Positions 50,426-59,678 of a stretch of DNA of 64,000 bases are shown piece by piece. Each line of letters starts with the position of its first letter. Within the stretch, counting starts at the first letter, position 1. The notes below the pieces were generated by a model. The model ran no database searches and was not told the DNA's origin. It was given only the letters and a program-made list of their open reading frames with translations. Source of the DNA: Thermoprotei archaeon (GTDB lineage Archaea; Thermoproteota; Thermoprotei; QMSL01; B3-G16). Location: assembly GCA_021162845.1 (NCBI GenBank), contig JAGGXX010000061.1, positions 1 to 64,000 of the forward strand, given 5' to 3'. The position numbers and the translations under genes are program-made.

Positions 50426-51176
50426 AACTGCGGGAAAACCTACCACTCTTACCCGTTTTTTCATTATAAAGCTCCCTTAGAATGGGTATCTCAGCGATCT
50501 TCTCTTCTGATAGCAAATCCCATAATATGCCAACTGGCCGCCCCCCTCTCCTGCAAACCCTTAAAGCCCTAGTCGGCGTCAGTATGTAGTCAACCGTAAG
50601 GTCATGGGGCTCCTTTGGTATCCTATCAATCACCTGCACGTCATGTACTGTCGTAACTATGGGCGTATCTTCGTCCATAAGATCATATTCCCTCAATATC
50701 CCATACTCGAGCTCAGCGTATCCGCCACCTTTACCTATCCTAGCCCCATCGTATGAGGAGACCGCTACAGAGCCCGTGATCATTAGGTCGATCTTAGGAA
50801 GACTGCTTATTTTAATGACATCGCCCCATCTGAACGCCCCCCTAATGGTTACCGCCTCATCATAACGCGAGGGCGGTATCCTTTTGGGATCCAGTAATAG
50901 GAAGCCTGATCTAAGTCTAGGAGAGGCCATTATAACCACCTTGCCCCATTCTAAGCACAACCTTCTGGCGCTTCTCTGCGGGCTATCGGGGTTTACCTTT
51001 ACGATATCGGCCGATATGAAGACGTTCAGGTTAAGGAGCCTATTAGCCGCTCGCTCTGCCCCGATGAAGTTCGGTATCCTTCCGTAAACTGGCCGAGGGA
51101 ACCTGGCTATATTCCGCTCCTCCATTAATCGCCAGATCTTCATTCGTATCCTCTTTTTCTCCTCCTTGATCTTCAA
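50415..51176 (-). CDS. 5-formyltetrahydrofolate cyclo-ligase-like protein
   Basis: The 253-residue protein shows the family's core RIPNFIGAERAANRLL, the substrate loop with LDPKRIPPSRYD, and KIDLMITGSVAVSS followed by ARIGKGGGYAELEYGILR, the GKGGGY signature for ATP/Mg binding. It converts 5-formyl-THF to 5,10-methenyl-THF with ATP, or acts on a related pterin. It is longer than bacterial YgfA, as in archaeal members. TTG start with a Lys-rich N-terminus. A polar C-terminal tail (TGKSGRFSRSSSG) is unusual. Confidence 0.85.
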   Translation of the reverse strand: MKIKEEKKRIRMKIWRLMEERNIARFPRPVYGRIPNFIGAERAANRLLNLNVFISADIVKVNPDSPQRSARRLCLEWGKVVIMASPRLRSGFLLLDPKRIPPSRYDEAVTIRGAFRWGDVIKISSLPKIDLMITGSVAVSSYDGARIGKGGGYAELEYGILREYDLMDEDTPIVTTVHDVQVIDRIPKEPHDLTVDYILTPTRALRVCRRGGRPVGILWDLLSEEKIAEIPILRELYNEKTGKSGRFSRSSSG

Positions 51177-51308
51177 GGGCCCCCACCTACCTAACGATAT
51201 GATTAAAGGACGTTAAAAAGAGCCGCCTATATGTTCGTCGTCACAATATCTATGATAGCACTCATCCTCGGCAAAATACAAAAATTTATCATATATTCTC
51301 CCATATTT

Positions 51309-51326
51309 TACCAGGCTGGACTGGTA
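51309..51326. promoter_or_regulatory. 18-bp palindrome abutting the GH1 promoter
   Basis: TACCAG, six bases, CTGGTA is a perfect interrupted palindrome ending two bases before box A (CTTTATAAG, 51329-51337). Its placement over the BRE suggests a repressor or activator site for sugar control. Box A predicts a start near 51360, a nearly leaderless mRNA. Confidence 0.4.
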
Positions 51327-51364
51327 TCCTTTATAAGTGCTTCTGGGGTGGAAGTATATCGTAG

Positions 51365-52834
51365 GTGAGCTATTTGTCACGTGTATCCTTTCCTAAGGAT
51401 TTCGTCTTCGGCTTCTCAGAGTCCGGCTTCCAATTCGAAATGGGTTTGCCGGGATCCGAGGATCCCAACGGTGACTGGTGGGCTTGGGTGCACGATACGG
51501 ACAACATACGTGCTGGTCTCGTGAGCGGCGATTTCCCTGAAGATGGACCTGGCTACTGGCATTTATACAGGATGGACCATGATATCGCTGAAAGACTGGG
51601 CATGGACGCTGCCAGATTAGGCATGGAGTGGTCTCGAATATTCTCCAAGCCCACCTTCGATGTAAAGGTCGATTACTCGCTTGAGAAGAGGTATATCACG
51701 CATATAAATATCAAGGAAGAGCACCTTAAGAAGCTCGATGAGATTGCCAATAAAGAAGCCGTAGAACATTATAGAGAGATCTTTCAGGATTGGAAAGCAA
51801 GGGGAAAGAAGCTGATAGTATGCCTTTATCACTGGCCTCTACCCCTTTGGATGCATGATCCTATTAAAGCCAGACGCTCAGCGCTTAGGGAAGGTCCCCT
51901 TGGTTGGCTTGATAAACGCTGTGTTATCGAGTTTGCGAAGTATGTTGCCTATGTTGCTTGGAAGTATAACGATTTGGTGGATGCATGGGCTACCATGAAC
52001 GAGCCGAACGTAGTGTATAGTCAGGGTTACATTAACGTTAAATCAGGCTTCCCACCGGGATTTCTAGATCTTGGAGCAGCGATGAAGACCATGATGAACA
52101 TGATAGAAGCCCATGCTAGAGCATATGATGCCATCAAGATATCCTCAAAGAAGCCCGTTGGGATAATCTATGCCGTAAGTTGCATAGAGCCCCTGAAATC
52201 GGAGGATGAAGACGTTGCTAGAAGGGCCAGAAGGGAGTCTACATATGCCTTCTTGGACGCTATAACGAGGGGGGTCATAGAACAGGGAAACATCATTAGG
52301 GACGATCTACGCGGTAGATTGGACTGGCTCGGGGTCAACTATTATACGCGGCTTGTAGTGACCTCCGATGCCAGACTTGGCTGGCGGGCTGTCCCAGGTT
52401 ATGGCTTTCTCTGTCAACCTGATTCACTATCTCTCACAGGAAGGCCAACCAGCGATTTTGGCTGGGAAGTATACCCAGAAGGGCTTCATAAGGTACTAAG
52501 CGACCTATATGCTAGGTATAAGCTTCCCCTAATGGTCACCGAGAATGGAATAGCCGATAAGAGCGATAGGTTGAGGCCTCGCTTTATAGTCAGTCACATA
52601 CACCAAACCTATTTAGCGCTAAAAGAGGGCGTGGACGTACGTGGCTACCTCCATTGGGCGTTGGTCGATAACTACGAATGGGCCTCGGGCTTTAACATGA
52701 AGTTCGGTTTATGTCAAGTGGACCTAAAGACTAAGAAGAGATACCTGAGGCCGAGCGCGCTCATCTTCAGGGAGATCGCTACGAGGAAGAGTATTCCAGA
52801 GGAGCTACAATACTTAACGGAACCCCCTTGTTAG
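51365..52834 (+). CDS. GH1 beta-glycosidase (LacS-like)
   Basis: The 489-residue protein has the length and motifs of archaeal GH1 enzymes. PKDFVFGFSESGFQFEMG opens it, ARLGMEWSRIFSKP is the substrate-contact region, WATMNEPNVVYSQGY carries the acid/base Glu, YYTRLV the nucleophile-assisting Tyr, LMVTENGIADKSDR the nucleophilic Glu, and HWALVDNYEWASGF the aglycone site. It hydrolyses beta-galactosides, beta-glucosides or beta-xylosides in the cytoplasm. There is no signal peptide. GTG start. A promoter palindrome suggests induction by sugar. Confidence 0.94.
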   Translation: MSYLSRVSFPKDFVFGFSESGFQFEMGLPGSEDPNGDWWAWVHDTDNIRAGLVSGDFPEDGPGYWHLYRMDHDIAERLGMDAARLGMEWSRIFSKPTFDVKVDYSLEKRYITHINIKEEHLKKLDEIANKEAVEHYREIFQDWKARGKKLIVCLYHWPLPLWMHDPIKARRSALREGPLGWLDKRCVIEFAKYVAYVAWKYNDLVDAWATMNEPNVVYSQGYINVKSGFPPGFLDLGAAMKTMMNMIEAHARAYDAIKISSKKPVGIIYAVSCIEPLKSEDEDVARRARRESTYAFLDAITRGVIEQGNIIRDDLRGRLDWLGVNYYTRLVVTSDARLGWRAVPGYGFLCQPDSLSLTGRPTSDFGWEVYPEGLHKVLSDLYARYKLPLMVTENGIADKSDRLRPRFIVSHIHQTYLALKEGVDVRGYLHWALVDNYEWASGFNMKFGLCQVDLKTKKRYLRPSALIFREIATRKSIPEELQYLTEPPC

Positions 52835-53089
52835 TCCTTTTCCCGATAATACTGTCTGATGATAACTGATCGAAGATGGGGTATCAGAGCAATATCTCCG
52901 TCTAAAGGGGGTTGACCGTAAATAATGCCATAAGGGCGGCAACGATGACATATAAGGGTGCTAATTATATGGCGGGTTCTGGTTCTCCATGCTTGACCAT
53001 ATGAGGGCGCTTCTCCTTCACGTAGGCTTAATAGTATAATTGAAGGTTAACGTTAATTCACACCTTAAGGGAAACTTACTCGTGAGGTC

Positions 53090-54319
53090 ATGAATAGGTC
53101 TGGATTGTGCCTAGCGTGCAGGGGTAGTAAGTTACTATGCGGTCTTTCGTATTGCCCAATTATAGTGAGGGCTATGATTAGCATTAGGGCGAAATCTATA
53201 CCACGAACTAAGCACATCTATGGCTCATCACCACCCTCTGTTTTCGTGGGTAGATACGGCTATCCAAAGGTATTTGCCGGCCCCTCTGCCCCTCCGCAGG
53301 TAGGTGATACACGTATCTATGATATGCCTGAGAGCTGGGTTAATCGCTCCCTTGAGGAGATCTTCAGCTACCGCTTTTCGCTGATAACCGGGAGGAGGAA
53401 GGTAGACGTACGCGATCCAAACGATAAGTTAGTCATGACATTACAGGAGATAGCCATGGCCTCCCGTCCAGCTGATGTCGAACTAGTCCTCAAGAAGGCC
53501 CCATCGCCTAGGATAACGTTCGACGGACATCTGCCCCCTCAAGGTCCTATAGCTCCGCTCGAGGACATAGTGCTAGGAGGCAATGTTCATGTAAATCCAC
53601 ATGTCGAGAAGGCCTACTATGATACTGATCTCAAGGCGTCCAATGCTGTGCTAATGCTCTACTCGAGGGGGGTTCCTGTCACAAGCATACAGAAGATCCT
53701 TAGCGTAGGAGGGCTCGGACTTAAACGGCTCCGAAGGCTTGTCCCGACCAGGTGGTCCATAACCGCAGTAGACGACATGATATCCAAGGAGCTCATAAGG
53801 AGGATACGCTCGCTCCCTATGATATCTGAATACTTGGTGTTCGTCAGGAGATATCTTAAGAATCTCTTCATAGCCATCTTAGCCCCAAGACCCTGGTCCT
53901 TTGAATGGATGGAGGGCTGGTTCCCTCAAACCACGTGGAACCCCTCAGGCCTACGCCCTGAGATAATGGGCGATTATGAAGGGTTCAGGGGCAGGAGAAC
54001 GTACCCCGAAATAGGCGGTTGCTATTATGCGTCTAGGCTGGCGGTGGCGGAGTACCTTACGAGAATTGGGAGGCAGGCCACTGCGGTGTTAATCCGGGAG
54101 ATATACCCCGGTTTCTATTTCCCAATAGGCGTTTGGTTCGTAAGGGAGAATATCAGAGAGCTCTTCAAATCTTCGCCGTTAAGGTTCGATGAGATACGTG
54201 AGGCGATGGACTATCTGTCGGGGATAACAAGGATAGACTTCGGGGGGTGGATTAAGGCCTCTGTTCTGCTCAGGAGGCTAATGGAAGAACAAGACTTACT
54301 AAGGTGGTGTCATGGTTAG
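53090..54319 (+). CDS. nreA: Archaeal DNA repair protein Nre
   Basis: The 409-residue protein matches the archaeal Nre family: an N-terminal zinc knuckle (CLAC at 7-10, LCG with C17, YCP with C22), then PPSVFVGRYGYPKVFAGP, PPQGPIAPLEDI, NPHVEKAYYDTDLKAS and EYLTRIGRQATAVLIREIYPG. Nre proteins have been linked to repair of mitomycin-type damage through interaction with PCNA. A clear PIP box is not obvious at this C-terminus (EQDLLRWCHG). ATG start. It overlaps the radical SAM gene by eight bases. Confidence 0.9.
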   Translation: MNRSGLCLACRGSKLLCGLSYCPIIVRAMISIRAKSIPRTKHIYGSSPPSVFVGRYGYPKVFAGPSAPPQVGDTRIYDMPESWVNRSLEEIFSYRFSLITGRRKVDVRDPNDKLVMTLQEIAMASRPADVELVLKKAPSPRITFDGHLPPQGPIAPLEDIVLGGNVHVNPHVEKAYYDTDLKASNAVLMLYSRGVPVTSIQKILSVGGLGLKRLRRLVPTRWSITAVDDMISKELIRRIRSLPMISEYLVFVRRYLKNLFIAILAPRPWSFEWMEGWFPQTTWNPSGLRPEIMGDYEGFRGRRTYPEIGGCYYASRLAVAEYLTRIGRQATAVLIREIYPGFYFPIGVWFVRENIRELFKSSPLRFDEIREAMDYLSGITRIDFGGWIKASVLLRRLMEEQDLLRWCHG

Positions 54320-55142
54320 GGTGATGTTCCTTAAAGTAAAGACAGCGTTGAGCAAAAGCAATCTGCCCGATCTAGACTATGCGCTCAACCCCTATGTTGG
54401 ATGCATACATTCGTGCATATACTGCTATGCCAGGGAATACACTAGGGAGAAGTTGATATCGGAGAACTGGGGGTCAATTGTAGCCGTTAAGGAAAACCTG
54501 ATCAAGGTTCTAGCCAGGGAAGTCCGACGCAAGCCTAAAGGGACGGTTGGCATCTCCACGATAACCGACCCATATCAGTCCCTAGAGGGGAGGTATCAGC
54601 TTACCAGACGCGCGCTCGAGCTCCTCCTTATGCACGGATTTAGGGTCAGCATACAAACTAAATCAGACCTAGTACTAAGGGATATGGATCTTCTTACTGC
54701 GTATGCGGAGTTCATAGATGTGGGTCTCACCATAACAACTTTAGACGATGAGGTCGGTAAGCTGATAGAACCACATGCTCCACCTCCTAGTAGAAGGGCT
54801 ATTGCGATTAAAAGGATGTCAGAGGAGGGGATAACGACATGGATCTTCTTAGGACCGATACTGCCGGGTATCAATGATAAGCGCGACGTCATAGAGGGAG
54901 TAGTGAAACTGGCGGCGGAAACGGGGAGCACCATATACTACGACAAGCTTAGGATAAAGAAATTCATGTACCGATCGGGTGATGATGTGTTAAGAAACGT
55001 AATTAGTAAAGCAAGGCGCGTCAACTGGCCCTCGCTTTATGAGGAAATAGAGAGGACCTGCGCTGATTACGGGGTTAAATGCCTGCCCTCATTCAATGAG
55101 GGGGAGGTAGTCAAACTCGATAGATTTCTCGGTTATACATGA
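54312..55142 (+). CDS. Radical SAM protein (spore photoproduct lyase-like family)
   Basis: The 276-residue protein has NPYVGCIHSCIYCYAREYT, giving CxxxCxxC for the [4Fe-4S]-SAM centre, then GISTITDPYQSLEGRYQLTR, IQTKSDLVLRD and DVGLTITTLDDEVGKLIEP, which are typical of the SplB-like/Rv2578c family. Natural substrates of most members are unknown; SplB itself repairs a thymine photoproduct. The eight-base overlap with Nre suggests joint action in DNA or nucleotide repair. Start GTG or ATG at 54312. Confidence 0.87.
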   Translation: MVRVMFLKVKTALSKSNLPDLDYALNPYVGCIHSCIYCYAREYTREKLISENWGSIVAVKENLIKVLAREVRRKPKGTVGISTITDPYQSLEGRYQLTRRALELLLMHGFRVSIQTKSDLVLRDMDLLTAYAEFIDVGLTITTLDDEVGKLIEPHAPPPSRRAIAIKRMSEEGITTWIFLGPILPGINDKRDVIEGVVKLAAETGSTIYYDKLRIKKFMYRSGDDVLRNVISKARRVNWPSLYEEIERTCADYGVKCLPSFNEGEVVKLDRFLGYT

Positions 55143-55149
55143 CGCGGAC

Positions 55150-56271
55150 CTACCATCTATCTGGTTGCCAGACGTAAGGTACTCCTCGAGGAAAGAGGGC
55201 GTCCATCAAAGGTAGTGCCTCGGTATCCGCCTTAACTTCATCGTATAGGAGATCTCCTATATCCCTATAGCCGAGTATTAACTGAGTTAGGGCCTCCTGT
55301 CTCATCTTAAGCTTATAATTCGCCTCTTCTTCGCTTACCTCTACGGAACATCCTCTCACTTTAAGGGTTATAGAGCCTATATCAGTTTCGAGGGCTACGC
55401 TCATATCATATTCGCCCCTAGCTCTCATGAGCCTTCGTTCCAACTCGGGCCTTAACCCCTCGAAGAGGGCTCGGAGATCTATTATCCTAGCCATGCCATG
55501 GGCTCTTCTAGGATAATGGCTCTTCATGACATAACCGTAACGCATAGTGAACCTTGTAAAGGGATGGTCGCAAGGCAGGTAGAAGGTGATACTGGCATAC
55601 CTCCCCTTTACTCCTTCCCTAGCTAGATAAGCGCTCATGGTCTCATAAACCTTATAGTCATGCTCACGAGCTCCTATTTCCGCTACGTTGAGCGTTTCTC
55701 CGAATTGCCATGGGTCATATGCGAAGTATCCGACCACCTCATCATCCCTTAATACCGTATAAGCTAGCGGCTTGTGATCCCACCTTAACCCCTTTGGGAA
55801 GCCCTTCCATCGAGATGGGTCCCTGACTATAGTCCCGCTTCTCTCCCTATTATTCTCATTATATATGTCGATCACCGATCTAAGGGTTTTCTGATCAGCT
55901 TCGTCCAGCCTCTCAATAGCATAATGCATCCGTGCACCTTCTAAGTCCCGGACCATGATGCTCAGGGTATGTTCCCCCATGAAGACAGCATAACCGAACT
56001 TATGATAGAAATTGGGTATGCCGAAGAGAGCGCTTAATGGGTATCTCCTTTCACTCATCCATTTTATGGCATGCCTTAAAACCTTACTAGCATAGCCCTT
56101 CATCCTGTGTTCCTTTTTAGTGTAAACGCCCGCTATTCCGCCCATGAGAACAGCTGATGAGCCTATACGCATGGGAAAATCCACAATGGTTAGCCAGCTT
56201 ACGGGCTCCTCGTTGACTATAAGCCGTACCTTGTGAACATATGCGCTTTCATGAACGACTTCTAAGCGCAT
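55150..56271 (-). CDS. Eis-like GNAT acetyltransferase with SCP2-type C-terminal domain (copy 1)
   Basis: The 373-residue protein has two tandem GNAT folds. The first holds MGGIAGVYTKKEHRMKGYAS (acetyl-CoA loop), with FGIPNFYHKFGYAVF. The C-terminal domain (about 285-373) resembles a sterol-carrier fold and ends LFPRGVPYVWQPDRW. This is the Eis/enhanced-intracellular-survival-like architecture: N-acetylation of an amine, substrate unknown. A related gene lies at 59679. It converges with the radical SAM gene and starts with ATG. Confidence 0.83.
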   Translation of the reverse strand: MRLEVVHESAYVHKVRLIVNEEPVSWLTIVDFPMRIGSSAVLMGGIAGVYTKKEHRMKGYASKVLRHAIKWMSERRYPLSALFGIPNFYHKFGYAVFMGEHTLSIMVRDLEGARMHYAIERLDEADQKTLRSVIDIYNENNRERSGTIVRDPSRWKGFPKGLRWDHKPLAYTVLRDDEVVGYFAYDPWQFGETLNVAEIGAREHDYKVYETMSAYLAREGVKGRYASITFYLPCDHPFTRFTMRYGYVMKSHYPRRAHGMARIIDLRALFEGLRPELERRLMRARGEYDMSVALETDIGSITLKVRGCSVEVSEEEANYKLKMRQEALTQLILGYRDIGDLLYDEVKADTEALPLMDALFPRGVPYVWQPDRW

Positions 56272-56348
56272 ATTCTCTTGGTTATGACTTAAGGTTAATA
56301 TCCCTTTACCTGGGCCCGTATAATGGTCCAGCAGAGCCTCGTAGTTCC

Positions 56349-56975
56349 CTACGCTATGGCTAGGGTTATGAATTCGATGCCGAAGTAAAATATCATCGCC
56401 CCTAAGATGAGGAGCAAGAGCCTATATATCCTTTCATGCCTTCCCCCAAGAGAGGCTACATGGGCTACGACTGAAAGCCATGCGTAATCCAACCAGACAT
56501 GGGCTATGTACATAAGGAACACCCCAAGATAACCGCCGCTATCATAGGCTTGCATGATAAGTGGAGCACCCGTGCCTATCCACCATACCACGAAGAACGG
56601 ATTAAAGAGGGAGAGGCTCACTCCTATCATGAAGGGAGATGCCCCTAAGCGCCCTACGGGTTCGTTTAAGCTTCCCCCGCGTAACCCATCCCTTATGGTC
56701 ATGTAGCCGAATAAGAGCAGGAAGATCCCGCCGAATAGCGCGATCCATCTCTGTAATTCGGGATTAGCGAGTATGTTTGAGATACCCAGCGCTATGATCG
56801 TGACCAATGGTACCTCGACCAACATGTGCCCCAGGCTAGCCCTTAGCCCCGCGCCCCATCCTCTTCGAGCTCCCCATGCCGCTACAGCGCTGGTCAGAGG
56901 GCCAGGGGCTAGGGCACCTGAGGCGCTGATTATTATGGTTTTGACCACTAGATCTAAGCCGATCATCGCCATCAC
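56349..56975 (-). CDS. LysE/RhtB-family amino-acid exporter
   Basis: The 208-residue protein has about six membrane helices. SGALAPGPLTSAVAAWGARR is the LysE-family N-terminal motif ('PGP' followed by R-rich turn), with GHMLVEVPLVTIIALG in helix 2 and SLFNPFFVVWWIGTG in helix 4. Members export basic amino acids, threonine or cysteine metabolites. Start GTG, or ATG one codon later. It lies downstream of the Gfo/Idh promoter region and divergent from that gene. Confidence 0.85.
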   Translation of the reverse strand: MMAMIGLDLVVKTIIISASGALAPGPLTSAVAAWGARRGWGAGLRASLGHMLVEVPLVTIIALGISNILANPELQRWIALFGGIFLLLFGYMTIRDGLRGGSLNEPVGRLGASPFMIGVSLSLFNPFFVVWWIGTGAPLIMQAYDSGGYLGVFLMYIAHVWLDYAWLSVVAHVASLGGRHERIYRLLLLILGAMIFYFGIEFITLAIA

Positions 56976-57326
56976 ATTTTAAGCCTTAATCCTTTTTAAG
57001 ATAGCCAATTGAACATGAGTGCTTAGGGATCCCTTAACGCTCGCTAGAAGATAACGCCTTAAGTTAATTTAATGGATGCCGTCCCATCTCGAACACATGG
57101 TTATGGTCCCATCATACCCATGCATCATAATTAGCTGCGTTTGGCGCCCAGGCGCCCCTCTCATTCGCTAAAAGATCCGGAGATACTATGTGGATACCCT
57201 AGCAGGGGGTTCGTTGATCGCCTTTAAACATTTCATGCTGAGTTATTGGATCATATAGGCAGCGCCAATCGACCCTCGCCGAAAGAGTCATAATCGTTAT
57301 TACGCATAATTAGGGAACGGGCGTTC
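56976..57326. other. Divergent intergenic region (351 bases)
   Basis: No convincing gene, tRNA or repeat is seen. A short double palindrome, GGCGCC-CA-GGCGCC, occurs at about 57150. Two promoters must lie here, for the LysE-type exporter (minus) and the oxidoreductase (plus), but only weak AT-rich box A candidates are visible. Confidence 0.4.
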
Positions 57327-58346
57327 ATGGGAGGAATAGGAGTAGCGTTAATTGGTTGCGGTGGAATAGGCAAGGTCCATGCGGAGGGCCTGAGGAGATC
57401 CCCTTATGCCGAGCTAAAGGTAGCTTGTGACCTAGTGGAGGCAAGGGCTAGGAGTTTTGTTGAGAAATTCGGCTTCGAGAGGTTTTCCTCAAATTACGAG
57501 GAGGTCCTTAAGGCGGACGATGTAGAGTTAGTGATAATCGCAGTGCCCCCCAAATATCATGCTAAAATGACGATAGAGGCCCTCGAAGCCGGGAAGCACG
57601 TTCTGTGTGAGAAGCCTATGGCTACGAATCTTAAGGATGCTAAAGAGATGTTAGCGAAGGCTAGGAAAGCTGGATTAAAGCTCTGTATTGATTATCAGAA
57701 TAGGTTTCTGCCCTCTCATGAAAGACTTAAGCAGATCGTGGATTCAGGCGATCTAGGGGATCTAATTCAGGTACGGGCTAGGGTGGCCTACCCGATAATG
57801 GAAGTATTGCCTCCTGATGCGCCCATGCGTACATGGTTATTCAACCCAGCTATAGCTGGTGGCGGCGTTCTAATGGATATAGGGACCCATTGGACTGACC
57901 TTGTTAGATGGCTTATTAGGAGAGAGTATGAGAGCGTCTATGCGTTATTAGGTCACTTCGACGTGAGGATACCCGAAGACGTGGAAGATACGGCTGTACT
58001 CCTATGCCGTATGGAAGGTGATTTGCAGGCCGTAGTGGATGTCAGCTGGGCAGTTAAGAAGAGCCTATGGCTCATCGAGGTTTACGGAAGTGAGGGAACA
58101 GCCATGGCGAACCTACCTGGAGGTCTCCTTGTCTATCATAAGGAGCAGGATGATTGGAGAAGCATCAAGGTCCCAGAGGGTGAGGAGCCTCATGCTAAGC
58201 TCATACGTTTGTTCCTCAAAAGCATCGTGGAAGATAGCGAGCCTCCGGTTACGGGAGAAGACGGGTATAAATCCTTGGAGGCTGTGATGGCGGCCTATCA
58301 ATCCGCGAAGTTAAAGAGGGAGATCTCCTTACCTTTAGATTTATAA
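57327..58346 (+). CDS. Gfo/Idh/MocA-family oxidoreductase
   Basis: The 339-residue protein has an N-terminal Rossmann domain (VALIGCGGIGKVHAEGL), the CEKPMATNLKDAKEML motif with the catalytic Lys, and a C-terminal alpha/beta domain containing GGGVLMDIGTHWTDLVRWL, where Asp and His complete the active site. It should oxidise or reduce a sugar, inositol or related polyol with NAD(P). ATG start. The nitroreductase gene follows 77 bases later. Confidence 0.88.
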   Translation: MGGIGVALIGCGGIGKVHAEGLRRSPYAELKVACDLVEARARSFVEKFGFERFSSNYEEVLKADDVELVIIAVPPKYHAKMTIEALEAGKHVLCEKPMATNLKDAKEMLAKARKAGLKLCIDYQNRFLPSHERLKQIVDSGDLGDLIQVRARVAYPIMEVLPPDAPMRTWLFNPAIAGGGVLMDIGTHWTDLVRWLIRREYESVYALLGHFDVRIPEDVEDTAVLLCRMEGDLQAVVDVSWAVKKSLWLIEVYGSEGTAMANLPGGLLVYHKEQDDWRSIKVPEGEEPHAKLIRLFLKSIVEDSEPPVTGEDGYKSLEAVMAAYQSAKLKREISLPLDL

Positions 58347-58423
58347 TTAGGGAAAGCTAATCCCGAGGTGTATGAAGCTTAATACGCAGGTCACCGAAGA
58401 TGACCCGATAGGAGGATCCTCTG

Positions 58424-58939
58424 GTGAGAGATATGGACGTGTTTGAGGCCATAAAGGGGAGAAGGAGCATACGTAGCTTCGCTCCAAGACCCGTTGAAGA
58501 GGAGAAGTTGCATAAAATACTGGAAGCGTGCCGTTGGGCTCCATCCGCTGTGAATAGACAGCCATGGGAGCTGATAGTTGTAAAAGACAGAGATCTTCTA
58601 AGGAAGCTAGCCGAGCTAGCCCCGTATGGTAGGTTTATAGCAGAGGCGCCACTTGCAATAGCAGTAGTGACCAACCCCAGCTCGAGATGGCATATAATTG
58701 ACGGTAGCCTCCTGACTCAAAACCTCATGTTAGCAGCTCATGCGCTGGGCTTGGGCACTTGTTGGATCGGAACCATGGATAGGGAGAGGGCCAAGGAGAT
58801 ATTAGGGATCCCTAAGGATAAGCACCTCTTAACGGTAATACCCGTGGGCTATCCTGCTGAGGCTGGTAGTAGTTGGAGAAAGCCGCTGAAGGACTTCGTT
58901 TACTTAAATCGTTACGGAGCACCGTACTTCAAGGGTTAA
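58424..58939 (+). CDS. Nitroreductase-family flavoprotein
   Basis: The 171-residue FMN protein contains IKGRRSIRSFAPRPVEEEKL and CRWAPSAVNRQPWELIVVKD (FMN phosphate and ring contacts), HALGLGTCWIGTMD near the end, and IPVGYPAEAG. Such enzymes reduce nitro groups, quinones or enones, or dehalogenate; the short archaeal forms have unknown physiology. Start GTG 58424 or ATG 58433, preceded by GGAGG. Confidence 0.87.
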   Translation: MRDMDVFEAIKGRRSIRSFAPRPVEEEKLHKILEACRWAPSAVNRQPWELIVVKDRDLLRKLAELAPYGRFIAEAPLAIAVVTNPSSRWHIIDGSLLTQNLMLAAHALGLGTCWIGTMDRERAKEILGIPKDKHLLTVIPVGYPAEAGSSWRKPLKDFVYLNRYGAPYFKG

Positions 58940-59081
58940 TGGATGGGGAGTTCCTAGCTTCATCTCCATGAATGCCGCTTCTTTTTCATGCTTGAGTATG
59001 TGCTATACTTTGTAGTCGATTTTAGTATTTAACAGACCTAGATTATACTGGCCGCTAAATGACGCATATGTGCGTCAGAAT

Positions 59082-59615
59082 TCACGAGCACATGTCCCCA
59101 GGAGGCCTAGATTTTTCATTTCGCAGGGAATCCCTCACCCTATACCTTCCCTTTTCCCGTTTTAATAATCCCATTGCCCAGAGCACGCGTAATGCGCTTG
59201 AAACGATCTTAGGAGAGATGTTTAAGCCCTGTGAGAGATGATGTACGGTAAACTCATCAGTGACCCCGGACAAATATGCCTTGATGAGCTTCAGCGTACT
59301 CTTAGTGACGTAGGAGCATCTTATTCTCTTGGGCCTAACTATGATGACCACATAGCCGTTCTTTAATTCCCAAACCACAATCTTACCAGCATGCCATATC
59401 CTCTGATGTGTGAGCCAGGAACTGACATCCAGTCTAAGACTATCCCCCTCCAGGATCCCCTCCTTCTTCAGTATCCAGAGCCCCCTCTTAGCGACCTTAG
59501 ACCTCACTCCCAGATGTCGACTAAGCTCCCTTGCTGAAGGTTCGATCCCGCTGTTTAAGGCTATGAGAAAGGGTAATAGCCAAGGTTCCCTATATATGCG
59601 ATTAAGCCACTTCAC
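59082..59615 (-). CDS. Double winged-helix DNA-binding protein
   Basis: The 177-residue protein has two helix-turn-helix units flanking a short strand region. Unit one is about 22-55 (PSARELSRHLGVRSKVAKRG), and unit two about 115-160 (TVHHLSQGLNISPKIVSSAL then WAMGLLKREKGRYRV). The middle (GYVVIIVRPKRIRC) could dimerise or bind ligand. It is probably an archaeal transcriptional regulator. GTG start. It is divergent from the second Eis-like gene with a 63-base spacer, which it may control. Confidence 0.7.
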   Translation of the reverse strand: MKWLNRIYREPWLLPFLIALNSGIEPSARELSRHLGVRSKVAKRGLWILKKEGILEGDSLRLDVSSWLTHQRIWHAGKIVVWELKNGYVVIIVRPKRIRCSYVTKSTLKLIKAYLSGVTDEFTVHHLSQGLNISPKIVSSALRVLWAMGLLKREKGRYRVRDSLRNEKSRPPGDMCS

Positions 59616-59678
59616 GTGGCTCCTCTCACTCGCCTTTCACCCTAATGCTTTTAATTTAGCTGAATCTTAGATCTTTCC

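Noticed and set aside
52850-52890. TGATGA and CTGA boxes suggesting a C/D sRNA after the GH1 gene
   Set aside because: The boxes are only three bases apart, too close for a guide, and no second pair is found.
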